A stretch of DNA of 5,946 nt from an uncultured Bacilli bacterium (GCA_947586295.1 CANPXQ010000062.1:1-5946), one strand, 5' to 3'; positions 1-5,910 are shown, counted from the stretch's first letter. Numbers and translations: made by a program. Notes: generated from the letters alone by a model not told the origin.

Positions 1-18
1 AATACCCTTTCTAGTCCC

Positions 19-45
19 ATTGTACTATATATATATATATATCAA
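19..45 (-). promoter_or_regulatory. possible promoter with a TA-repeat spacer, pointing out of the left edge
   Basis: On the minus strand TTGATA (45-40) is followed after 15 nt by TACAAT (24-19). The spacer is almost entirely the alternating TA tract. It lies just downstream of the operon terminator, where the promoter of the next minus-strand gene would be expected. The 15-nt spacing is shorter than the usual 17, so as read the promoter would be weak. AT-rich DNA produces such boxes by chance, and the gene it would drive is outside the window. Confidence 0.3.
26..42. repeat. (TA)n dinucleotide tract, 17 nt
   Basis: Positions 26-42 are an uninterrupted alternating TA run of about 8.5 units in the intergenic region beyond the operon terminator. 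Such tracts are prone to slipped-strand length change during replication. I see no other feature in positions 1-62. Confidence 0.9.
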
Positions 46-62
46 CGACTTGTTTTTAGTTT

Positions 63-92
63 AAAAAAACTTTACAATTTATGTAAAGTTTT
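63..92 (-). terminator. rho-independent terminator of the operon
   Basis: Read on the minus strand, AACTTTAC (90-83), a 7-nt loop (82-76) and GTAAAGTT (75-68) form a perfect 8-bp stem that can extend through flanking A/T pairs, followed by a run of T (67-63). The hairpin begins at the stop codon of the last reading frame (93-91), which is the expected place for the end of the transcript. The stem is AT-rich, as is common in low-GC genomes. Confidence 0.8.
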
Positions 93-360
93 AACCTACT
101 AATACAACAACTATTTTACCATCAAAAGTTTTACCTTGGTCATAATTTTGTTCTTCTCCTGTGCCGTGTAATGTTAAAGATATAGTATAACTTTGTGTAG
201 TATTAGGAGCAATTAAGATTCGATCTTTAATTAAAGCATTTTCTACAGGAGCTGTTTGCCAATCTTGATTATATCCACCTTCATCTCCAACTACTTTAAA
301 TTTAAAATTAGGTGAAGTGAAAGTATTTTCGATTATTTCCCAACGTAAATCATAATACAT
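91..360 (-). CDS. C-terminal beta-rich domain of the calcium-repeat membrane protein, separated by a frameshift
   Basis: This 89-codon frame is best read as the detached C-terminus of the upstream repeat protein, not as a separate gene. The ATG at 360 has no ribosome binding site and lies inside the upstream frame. The frame stays open upstream to 405, adding the 15 residues VPDVKFTIQNPTKYP, which read on smoothly from the other frame. The sequence alternates short beta-strand-like segments with loops and ends in a hydrophobic strand (KIVVVLVG). The pattern near the end, HGTGEEQNYDQGKTFDG, recalls the closing part of TasA/camelysin-like secreted beta-sandwich domains. That resemblance is from memory and weak. 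In the repaired protein the domain would sit outside the cell at the tip of the repeat stalk. It has no cysteines, unlike the stalk. A terminator hairpin follows directly. Confidence 0.6.
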   Translation of the reverse strand: MYYDLRWEIIENTFTSPNFKFKVVGDEGGYNQDWQTAPVENALIKDRILIAPNTTQSYTISLTLHGTGEEQNYDQGKTFDGKIVVVLVG

Positions 361-2156
361 TGGATATTTAGTAGGATTTTGAATCGTAAATTTAACATCG
401 GGAACTTAAACTGTTCTCCTTGATCATCAGGATATAAATTTTCAGTAATAACTTCACTTTTATTATCAAAAGTTACAATTAATGAAGGTGTTTCTACTCC
501 AGTTTCCCCATCACCTGATTGAGTTATATCTCCTTGTGGATAATCTCCTGGTGTTACTATTTGCGTACAGAACCTATCACATATTCCATCGCCATCATCA
601 TCACAGTTTATATCACATACTTCATCAGCATCCGTATCAATATTTAAATCCGGATAACCATCATCATTGCTATCGATATTTAAATCTGGATCGCCATCAC
701 CATCTATATCTAAATTAGTATCTGGCCAACCATCATCATCTGTATCACAGTTTAAATCACACTTACCATCGCCATCAGTATCTTGATTTGTTTTATTTGT
801 TATATTACCATTTTCATCTTCTTTATTAAATGTTGGTTTACGATTACCATCGTGATCGACATTAATATCTGGTTTACCATCATTATTGGTATCACAGTTT
901 ACATCACATTTACCATCACCATCTAAATCAACATTTAATTCTTTATCTTCTTGTTTTTGATTAAAAATACAATTAGAATCACAAATTCCATCATTATTAT
1001 TATCACAGTTTACATTACAAACCCCATCACCATCAGTATCTAAATTTAAATCAGGTTTACCATCACCATTAACATCAACGTTAACATCAGGATCACCATC
1101 ACCATCTAAATCCACATTAGTATCTGGCCAACCATCTTTATCATTATCACAATTTAAATCACATTTACCATCATTATTGGTATCTTGATTCGTTTTATTC
1201 GTTATATTACCATTTTCATCTTCTTTATTAAATGTTGGTTCTTTATTACCTTCATAATCTAAATTAGTATCTGGTATTCCATCATTATTGGTATCACAGT
1301 TAACATCACATTTACCATCACCATCTAAATCCACATTTAATTCCCGTTTATTATCCGTATCTGTCGAAGCACAATTATAATCACACTTACCATCACCATT
1401 AACATCAACGTTAACATCCGGCTTTCCATCCCCATCATTATCAATATTTAAATCTGGTACATCATCCCCATTACGATCCACATTAATATCTGGTTTACCA
1501 TCACCATCAATATCTAAATTAACATCAGGCCAGCCATCATCATTCGTATCACAATTTAAATCACACTTACCATCATTATTTTTATCTTGATTTAAAGGAT
1601 TTCTTAATGTACCATCTTCTTGTAATACATTAAAAGTTGAATTTCGATTACCTCGATAATCTAAATTAACATCCGGTTTTCTATCTTTATTAGTATCACA
1701 GTTAATATCACATATACCATCATTATCAATATCAATATTTAAATCAGCAACCCCATCGCCATCTAAATCAATATTTAATTTTTCTTTATTTAATAATTGA
1801 ACTCCCGAATAAGTAGCGGCAATTCCGGCGAATAAAAAAGTAAATAAGAAAAGCAAAAACAACCACCAATTACCCCTATCAACAAAATCAAAAACAATTT
1901 TACTACCATCTTTAGATACTCTTAAATTATAAGGTAAATATATTTCTTTATCTTTAACTTCATACATTAAATTTAAAGTCTTTTCAATATATTTTTTTTG
2001 AATTTCTAAAGTATCTTCATACATTTTAACCAAAGTATCATGAACTTTTTGGTTTTGTTCTTCGCGATTTAAAAGCATAAATTCTTTTAAATTGATAACT
2101 TCTCGATTATTTAATATCTTAGATTTTTTCTTTTCTTTTTTTACTTTTTCAGCCAT
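333..2156 (-). CDS. single-pass membrane protein with thrombospondin-type-3-like calcium-binding repeat stalk (3' frameshifted)
   Basis: As read this is 607 aa. Residues 1-95 are charged, helical and presumably cytoplasmic, with a lysine-rich start (MAEKVKKEKKKSK). Residues 97-120 form one hydrophobic span (WWLFLLFLFTFLFAG). With no cleavage signal and positive charge before the span, the N-in/C-out topology of a type II membrane protein is expected. Residues 128-530 hold about 28 units of 12 residues of the form NxDxDGDGxPDx, the Asp-rich calcium-loop pattern of thrombospondin type 3 repeats, in three larger repeats of 134 residues. All 22 cysteines of the stalk form eleven CxxxC pairs, which suggests disulfides outside the cell. 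Residues 531-557 are a linker, and the C-terminal domain starts near 558. The frame is lost at about residue 584, so the last ~23 residues as read are out-of-frame tail. The ATG at 2156 is preceded by TGAGG at 8 nt. It is the last gene of the operon, 10 nt after the DUF2357 gene. Its exact function is unknown. Confidence 0.85.
   Translation of the reverse strand: MAEKVKKEKKKSKILNNREVINLKEFMLLNREEQNQKVHDTLVKMYEDTLEIQKKYIEKTLNLMYEVKDKEIYLPYNLRVSKDGSKIVFDFVDRGNWWLFLLFLFTFLFAGIAATYSGVQLLNKEKLNIDLDGDGVADLNIDIDNDGICDINCDTNKDRKPDVNLDYRGNRNSTFNVLQEDGTLRNPLNQDKNNDGKCDLNCDTNDDGWPDVNLDIDGDGKPDINVDRNGDDVPDLNIDNDGDGKPDVNVDVNGDGKCDYNCASTDTDNKRELNVDLDGDGKCDVNCDTNNDGIPDTNLDYEGNKEPTFNKEDENGNITNKTNQDTNNDGKCDLNCDNDKDGWPDTNVDLDGDGDPDVNVDVNGDGKPDLNLDTDGDGVCNVNCDNNNDGICDSNCIFNQKQEDKELNVDLDGDGKCDVNCDTNNDGKPDINVDHDGNRKPTFNKEDENGNITNKTNQDTDGDGKCDLNCDTDDDGWPDTNLDIDGDGDPDLNIDSNDDGYPDLNIDTDADEVCDINCDDDGDGICDRFCTQIVTPGDYPQGDITQSGDGETGVETPSLIVTFDNKSEVITENLYPDDQGEQFKFPMLNLRFKILLNIQCIMIYVGK
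400..410 (-). other. apparent single-base deletion (frameshift) between stalk and C-terminal domain
   Basis: On the minus strand the codons read GAA CAG TTT AAG TTC CCG. Adding one A to the TTTAAG run gives CAG TTT AAA GTT CCC GAT, which reads QFKVPD and joins the repeat protein to the downstream frame without a break. The repaired gene would run from 2156 to 91 and encode about 688 aa. The -1 frame has a TAA at 408-406, so ribosomal slippage would have to occur after it, and there is no classical X XXY YYZ heptamer. A real mutation or a sequencing/assembly indel is more likely than programmed frameshifting. Confidence 0.75.
567..1775 (-). repeat. calcium-repeat array: 12-residue units nested in 134-residue super-repeats
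   Basis: The coding sequence of residues 128-530 is a nested repeat. The basic unit is 36 nt, encoding NxDxDGDGxPDx. Nine units plus a 13-residue insert (NKEDENGNITNKT in copies two and three) and a linker make a super-repeat of 134 codons (402 nt). The super-repeats start near residues 138, 272 and 406. The single tryptophan of each copy falls at residues 209, 343 and 477, exactly 134 apart. One additional unit precedes the first copy, and the third copy ends in the linker to the C-terminal domain. The pattern indicates growth by duplication of whole 402-nt blocks. Confidence 0.9.
781..838 (-). repeat. 58-nt near-identical direct repeat (partner at 1183-1240)
   Basis: Positions 781-838 and 1183-1240 differ at 2 of 58 bases and lie exactly 402 nt apart, the length of one super-repeat. 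They encode the insert segment around NKEDENGNITNKTNQD of the second and third super-repeats. The first super-repeat has a diverged version (NVLQEDGTLRNPLNQD), so the second and third copies separated most recently. Such a pair is a substrate for recombinational gain or loss of one super-repeat. Confidence 0.9.
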
Positions 2157-2163
2157 CTTCTTA

Positions 2164-2168
2164 ACCTC
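2164..2168 (-). promoter_or_regulatory. ribosome binding site of the repeat-protein gene, overlapping the previous stop
   Basis: The minus strand reads GTGAGGTTAAGAAGATG. GAGGT (2168-2164) sits 8 nt before the ATG at 2156 and overlaps the TGA stop of the DUF2357 gene (2169-2167). This favours translational coupling of the two genes. Confidence 0.75.
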
Positions 2169-3252
2169 ACTTTAATAATAAAATCGCTTTATTTTTTTTC
2201 TTTTCAAAATCTTTAATTATACTTAAAAATTCTTTTTTAACTCCTTCTTCTTCTTTCTTTATTTTAGCATATACTTTCTTTATTTCATAATTAATTTGTT
2301 TTTTTAATTCTTTTTCACTAACTAAACTTTTTTTAATAATATCTTCTAGATATAAAGTAAAATCTACTTTTTTAGATAAAGAACCCGTAGTATTTGTTTC
2401 TTTATTTAACTTCAAAGCTTCATTTTGAATATAAAACGCTAGGTCATAGGAATCTTTTAATTCTTTACTTCTATCTATTTCTTCATTAGTTTCTTCCGTA
2501 ATGGGCTTAATAGCGTTACTTTCCAAATATTCCCAAAGCTCTAAAGCCTTGATAAAATTAGGTTCTTTTAAGATAACATTAGTCTTTCTTATCGGACTTC
2601 TAACAGGTTGACTAGCAGCTAGGCTTTTAATAAATTGACTTCCTCTAAAAGCTGCTAATACATCTTTAATATATTCAATTCGCTCTTCAATAGTATGTCC
2701 ATCTTTACTAGCCGTTATAATTTCTTCTTTATTTTTACTCGCAATTTTTAAAGACACATTAATATCTTCATCATTAACATTATAAGATACATCATTAACC
2801 ACATCCACATAAGACTTTTGATTAGATTCCCGTAATTTATCATTTACAAAACCATATAAGTTATCTACTAAGGATTTTATAAAACGATTTTCATATAAAT
2901 CAACGGTTTCTTCCCGATAGACATTAAGTAACTTTAAAGGAATAACGGTTCCATCTTCATCGACATCTTGAATTAAATTCGTATTTTGGGCTAAATGCCG
3001 AATACTTTCTTCCGTTACAACTTTAGTTTTTTCAATAGGGACAATATTTTCTTCTTGAACAATAAAACGCCGAGGATTACGAATAATATTATCCAAATAA
3101 GGAATAGAATCTTCAATCATTGAAATCCAAGATGTATCACTTATTACTTTATGAACCTTAGTTGTCGCTTTAATTGTCGAATTATTCTTTTTCATAAATT
3201 CATCAATATTAGCAACATTTAAATTAGCTAGTATTTTATCAATTTGTTCCAT
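2167..3252 (-). CDS. DUF2357-type McrC-like protein without recognisable nuclease domain
   Basis: The protein is 361 aa from the ATG at 3252. The middle resembles the DUF2357 region found in McrC-type partners of McrB-like AAA+ motors: SWISMIEDSIPYLDNIIRNP (residues 41-60), SIRHLAQNTNLI (83-94), and especially the YENRFIKSLVDNL segment (120-132), which matches the ENRF-x-K signature I associate with this family. Residues 203-245 (RGSQFIKSL, then RSPIRKTNVILKEPNF) continue the family pattern. Canonical McrC carries a C-terminal PD-(D/E)XK nuclease. Here I see no such motif, and residues 305-361 are instead a Lys/Glu-rich helical, probably coiled-coil tail. No signal peptide or membrane span is visible, so it is presumably cytoplasmic. 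A start at the TTG 3264 is possible but lies within the Shine-Dalgarno sequence. The gene follows the AAA+ gene by 12 nt, and the two products probably form a complex. The family call is from motif memory and has not been searched. Confidence 0.75.
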   Translation of the reverse strand: MEQIDKILANLNVANIDEFMKKNNSTIKATTKVHKVISDTSWISMIEDSIPYLDNIIRNPRRFIVQEENIVPIEKTKVVTEESIRHLAQNTNLIQDVDEDGTVIPLKLLNVYREETVDLYENRFIKSLVDNLYGFVNDKLRESNQKSYVDVVNDVSYNVNDEDINVSLKIASKNKEEIITASKDGHTIEERIEYIKDVLAAFRGSQFIKSLAASQPVRSPIRKTNVILKEPNFIKALELWEYLESNAIKPITEETNEEIDRSKELKDSYDLAFYIQNEALKLNKETNTTGSLSKKVDFTLYLEDIIKKSLVSEKELKKQINYEIKKVYAKIKKEEEGVKKEFLSIIKDFEKKKNKAILLLK

Positions 3253-3258
3253 TTTTAA

Positions 3259-3263
3259 CCTCA
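3259..3263 (-). promoter_or_regulatory. ribosome binding site that decides the ATG start at 3252
   Basis: The minus strand reads TTGAGGTTAAAAATG. TGAGG (3263-3259) lies 6 nt before the ATG at 3252. The in-frame TTG at 3264 overlaps this site and has no ribosome binding site of its own, so the ATG is preferred and the protein begins MEQIDKILAN. Confidence 0.75.
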
Positions 3264-3264
3264 A

Positions 3265-4770
3265 TTAAATGGTTTTCTTTAATCTTAAAAGGTAAGCTTT
3301 ACATTCAGGCATTTTGCCTTCGCCAAATAATTCTTCTAAATAAGCTATAAAACCATCTATTTCATCTTTAATATAAGCGAGATTCAATTGTTCAAATTTT
3401 CTTAAGATTTTATGGGCAATTAAGTAATCAATTCCGGCAACTTCATCGCCACCACAAGCAACATATGATGGTACAAAATCTTTTAATTGTTTGACAATCC
3501 GATTACCAAAAGCTAAACGGAAATGATCAATTACATAACGGTCCATTTTCTTTATTTTTTCTAAGTTTTCTTCACTAACAGCATAATCTTTACTCGCTTT
3601 TTCAAATAAACTATTTAAATAAGTATAACTTATTTTAAATGGTTCCACATCAGGAGCTTGAAATTCTTCTGCTTTATCATCAATAGCAATTGGCATTGCC
3701 CGGTCATAAACTTTATCTGTTATCATAAAAGTGGAATCATCATTATTAATTGTCCCGATATACCACATATTTTCAGGCACTTTTAATTTTCCTTCATCAA
3801 GTTTAACCGGATCGTGTTCCCATACATTAGGAACAAGTTCTACTACCCAGTCCTTTTTATTAGGAAGTTCCAAAACAGATAACATTTCGGCAAAATAATA
3901 TTCAACCCGCGAAATATTCATTTCATCTAAAAGGGTAATATATACTTCATCGGTATAATGAGCTTCATACATTTTAGTTAATATTTCTGTTTCATTAAAT
4001 CTTTTCGTAAATTCGTTAAAATAACCAAATATTTCAGTAGAATCCCGCCAAGATGGTTGAACAGAAGCAACAGTTGTTTCATTATCAATTAAAGAACCAA
4101 AGGCATAAGCTAAAGAAGTTTTACCAGTCCCAGATATACCTTCTAAGATAATAAGTTTATTCGAAGCAAAAGAAGCAATAAATAAACGAATTAAATTAAT
4201 ATCATAATATAAATGTAATCTAGATGCTGAATAATTACGAAATAAATCACATAATTGTTCTAAAGTAAAATTATTTTCAATAGCGGGAGGCGTAAATTCT
4301 TTATACTTTTCATCTACATTACTAAGTTTAAAGAATCTTGATTCTCCTTCTTTTAAAGAATTAACCGGATTACCATTTTCATCTAATTCTATTTCGCCAT
4401 CAGCATTAGTTAATTCAGCTATTTTAGCATTTTGTTTTCTTAACTTTATAATATCATTATTTAAATTTTCAATTTCTTCTATTAACATATCTTCTTTATG
4501 AACATTTCTTCTATATCTTAAATAAGTTCTAATAGATATCGTAATACAAAAGAAAATGAAAGCAAACATCGCGACTAAAAAGATAATGGATAAGATTAAT
4601 ATAACCATTCCTACACCCGTTAATTCCCCTTTATATTCGCTAATAATGTCAATGTATGTTATCACATTAAACATCTTAAATAAACCTTCAAAAAAAGATT
4701 TAAATATACTTACCAACCCATCAAAAAATGGGGACATAAACTTGGTAAAAAATTCTCCGTACACACTCAT
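3265..4770 (-). CDS. membrane-anchored McrB-like AAA+ ATPase
   Basis: The 501-aa protein begins with an amphipathic Phe-rich stretch (residues 1-38), then a hydrophobic span (about 53-80), then a charged coiled-coil segment (about 92-120) and an AAA+ domain from about 165 onward. Walker A is GISGTGKT (211-218), followed by the McrB/dynein-like strand VQPSWRDSTEIFGYFN (237-252), Walker B ITLLDEMN (278-285) and sensor-1 region YIGTINNDDST (337-347). KVYDRA (353-358) is the likely arginine-finger or sensor segment, and FGNRIV (421-426) belongs to the C-terminal helical lid. The McrB GTPase signature MNxxDR is absent: the variant NNDDST...DR resembles the NVDETT...KVLDRA type of McrB-like ATPases that I recall next to DUF2357 genes. 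The protein probably forms a hexameric motor on the inner membrane face, working with the downstream DUF2357 protein. Canonical McrB instead has an N-terminal DNA-binding domain. The ATG is confirmed by AGGAGG at 7 nt and overlaps the previous stop (TAATG). Confidence 0.9.
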   Translation of the reverse strand: MSVYGEFFTKFMSPFFDGLVSIFKSFFEGLFKMFNVITYIDIISEYKGELTGVGMVILILSIIFLVAMFAFIFFCITISIRTYLRYRRNVHKEDMLIEEIENLNNDIIKLRKQNAKIAELTNADGEIELDENGNPVNSLKEGESRFFKLSNVDEKYKEFTPPAIENNFTLEQLCDLFRNYSASRLHLYYDINLIRLFIASFASNKLIILEGISGTGKTSLAYAFGSLIDNETTVASVQPSWRDSTEIFGYFNEFTKRFNETEILTKMYEAHYTDEVYITLLDEMNISRVEYYFAEMLSVLELPNKKDWVVELVPNVWEHDPVKLDEGKLKVPENMWYIGTINNDDSTFMITDKVYDRAMPIAIDDKAEEFQAPDVEPFKISYTYLNSLFEKASKDYAVSEENLEKIKKMDRYVIDHFRLAFGNRIVKQLKDFVPSYVACGGDEVAGIDYLIAHKILRKFEQLNLAYIKDEIDGFIAYLEELFGEGKMPECKAYLLRLKKTI

Positions 4771-5786
4771 TATTTTTCCTCCTCTTTATCTTTAAAATAT
4801 TCTTTTATTACTTTAACTTTTAAATTACTAGATATAATATCTTCTTTTGTTAAAATGGTTATTTCTTCATCTATTTTAGTTAAATCTTCACCATTATGAT
4901 AGTAAATAACTTTAAAACCATCGGGATTTTTAAAACTTTTCAATTGTTCTAAAGGAACCAATAACCTTATATTATCCATAATTAAAGGATGTTTTAAAAC
5001 ACTTAAATCGGCGCCATCAACTACAGGTACTACATAAGTATTAACTATTTTATTCATAATATATTCTTGCATTAATTTTATTGCGAGTAATTCATAACTA
5101 ATAGTTAAATATTCTTTTAAGTACTGATGCTGATATTTATTTATAATTGTTTTTTCTTTTTCCTCTAAATTCATCTTATAAATAAATTGGACACGATATA
5201 ATAAAGGATTTTCACATATTAACTTATATTCATTATAATATTTTGTACTTTTATAATAATTGAAGAATTTCTTTTCTTCTTTTAAATTATTTTTAACTAA
5301 AGCAAATAACTTCTTTAAAATAATTTTATTATTATAATAAACTTTCAATAAATTAGTTTGATTTAAATATTTTAATAATTTTTTAAAATTATTTTGCATC
5401 TTTAGATAATTACCATCTAAAGAGTTACTAGCAATATCTATATATGAGGCACTACATACAATTACCGATAATAAAAAAGTCTCGTTTTTCTTCGTATTAA
5501 TAATATCTTTTTGATTATTATTTTGATAATATTCAATAATAGATAATAATACGGCATTAATATTATCATTAAAATATTCAATAGGATCATTCCGATTTAA
5601 ATTATTATCAAAATAATATTTATCAGCGAATAAAGTTGTTACTTTAGAATTTATTTCTTGAAATTCACGATTATTACTCCATAAAGTATTTTCGGGTAGT
5701 GTAATTATATCTTCTAATATTTGCGCATAACTAATTAGAATTTTAATTTTCTTTTGCTTATATAAATCTATTATATGGCCATTCAC
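4770..5786 (-). CDS. unrecognised helical cytoplasmic protein, first gene of the AAA+/DUF2357 operon
   Basis: I do not recognise this 338-aa protein. It is rich in Asn, Lys, Tyr, Ile and Leu. Residues 1-250 look almost wholly alpha-helical, with a very basic part around 130-190 and no signal peptide or clear membrane helix. After about residue 250 the character changes to a small domain with beta-strand-like segments (TYVVPVVDG, IRLLVPLEQL, GFKVIYYHNG) that ends in a charged tail (KDKEEEK). The start is GTG at 5786, with a TAA stop directly upstream in frame. GGTGA sits 5 nt before it, and no in-frame ATG occurs until residue 130. Its stop overlaps the start of the AAA+ gene, so the two are translationally coupled. 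That position suggests an adaptor or substrate-recognition partner of the motor, but this is inference from context only. No catalytic motif was seen. Confidence 0.8.
   Translation of the reverse strand: MNGHIIDLYKQKKIKILISYAQILEDIITLPENTLWSNNREFQEINSKVTTLFADKYYFDNNLNRNDPIEYFNDNINAVLLSIIEYYQNNNQKDIINTKKNETFLLSVIVCSASYIDIASNSLDGNYLKMQNNFKKLLKYLNQTNLLKVYYNNKIILKKLFALVKNNLKEEKKFFNYYKSTKYYNEYKLICENPLLYRVQFIYKMNLEEKEKTIINKYQHQYLKEYLTISYELLAIKLMQEYIMNKIVNTYVVPVVDGADLSVLKHPLIMDNIRLLVPLEQLKSFKNPDGFKVIYYHNGEDLTKIDEEITILTKEDIISSNLKVKVIKEYFKDKEEEK
4778..4783 (-). promoter_or_regulatory. strong ribosome binding site of the AAA+ gene
   Basis: AGGAGG (4783-4778) is a perfect Shine-Dalgarno core 7 nt before the ATG at 4770. 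It lies inside the last codons of the upstream gene, whose TAA stop shares one base with the ATG. It is the strongest site in the window, which suggests that the ATPase is made in good amount relative to its neighbours. Confidence 0.85.
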
Positions 5787-5791
5787 TTAAG

Positions 5792-5796
5792 TCACC
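5792..5796 (-). promoter_or_regulatory. ribosome binding site supporting the GTG start
   Basis: The minus strand reads GGGTGACTTAAGTGAATGG. GGTGA (5796-5792) pairs with the 3' end of 16S rRNA and lies 5 nt before the GTG at 5786. The match is weaker than those of the AAA+ gene, so the first gene may be translated less. Confidence 0.55.
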
Positions 5797-5816
5797 CAAC
5801 CTATCATAATAAATTT

Positions 5817-5845
5817 ATCATATTTTTTATAATAATGCAATTCAA
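5817..5845 (-). promoter_or_regulatory. sigma-A-type promoter of the four-gene operon
   Basis: On the minus strand TTGAAT (5845-5840) and TATGAT (5822-5817) are separated by exactly 17 nt. Each box has one or two mismatches to the consensus TTGACA/TATAAT. Transcription would start near 5810, leaving a leader of about 24 nt that contains the ribosome binding site of the first gene. No other promoter with good spacing was found inside the operon, so one transcript ending at the terminator at 63-92 is likely. Confidence 0.6.
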
Positions 5846-5873
5846 TTTTAAAAAACTTATTTTTAATTCTGTA

Positions 5874-5910
5874 GGTTTGTCAAACAAAAGTGACAGAGTC
5901 ACGACAAACC
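5874..5910. repeat. nested inverted repeats upstream of the promoter
   Basis: An outer pair GGTTTGTC (5874-5881) / GACAAACC (5903-5910) encloses an inner palindrome GTGAC-AGA-GTCAC (5890-5902), with an 8-nt bulge on one side. A competing small palindrome GTTTG-T-CAAAC (5875-5885) shares the left arm. The block begins about 29 bp upstream of the -35 box. It could be an operator, an attachment-like site, or the terminator of the gene beyond the right edge (read on minus, the inner stem is followed by TTTTGTTT). The sequence alone does not decide. Confidence 0.6.

Noticed and set aside
400..410. Programmed -1 ribosomal frameshift joining the two frames
   Set aside because: There is no X XXY YYZ heptamer, a TAA stands in the -1 frame at 408-406, and one added A restores the frame simply. 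A mutation or sequence error is more likely.
482..718. Plus-strand open frame of 78 codons rich in His, Tyr and Leu
   Set aside because: It is the antisense shadow of the Asp-rich repeat array (GAT codons read as ATC/CAT on the other strand), with no ribosome binding site.
567..1775. Short regular repeats that could suggest a CRISPR array
   Set aside because: The 36-nt periodicity is codon-framed, encodes a continuous calcium-binding repeat protein, and has no unique spacers between identical repeats.
2167..2169. TGA read as tryptophan (Mycoplasma code)
   Set aside because: All tryptophans in the frames are TGG and TGA ends the DUF2357 gene. Reading through would add only two residues before a TAA, but the absence of in-frame TGA codons elsewhere favours the standard code.
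3252..3264. TTG start four codons upstream of the ATG for the DUF2357 gene
   Set aside because: The TTG overlaps the TGAGG ribosome binding site that correctly spaces the ATG at 3252.
4556..4795. Plus-strand open frame of 79 codons
   Set aside because: It lies antisense over the N-terminus of the AAA+ gene and its strong ribosome binding site, has no convincing start signal, and opposes the direction of all other genes.
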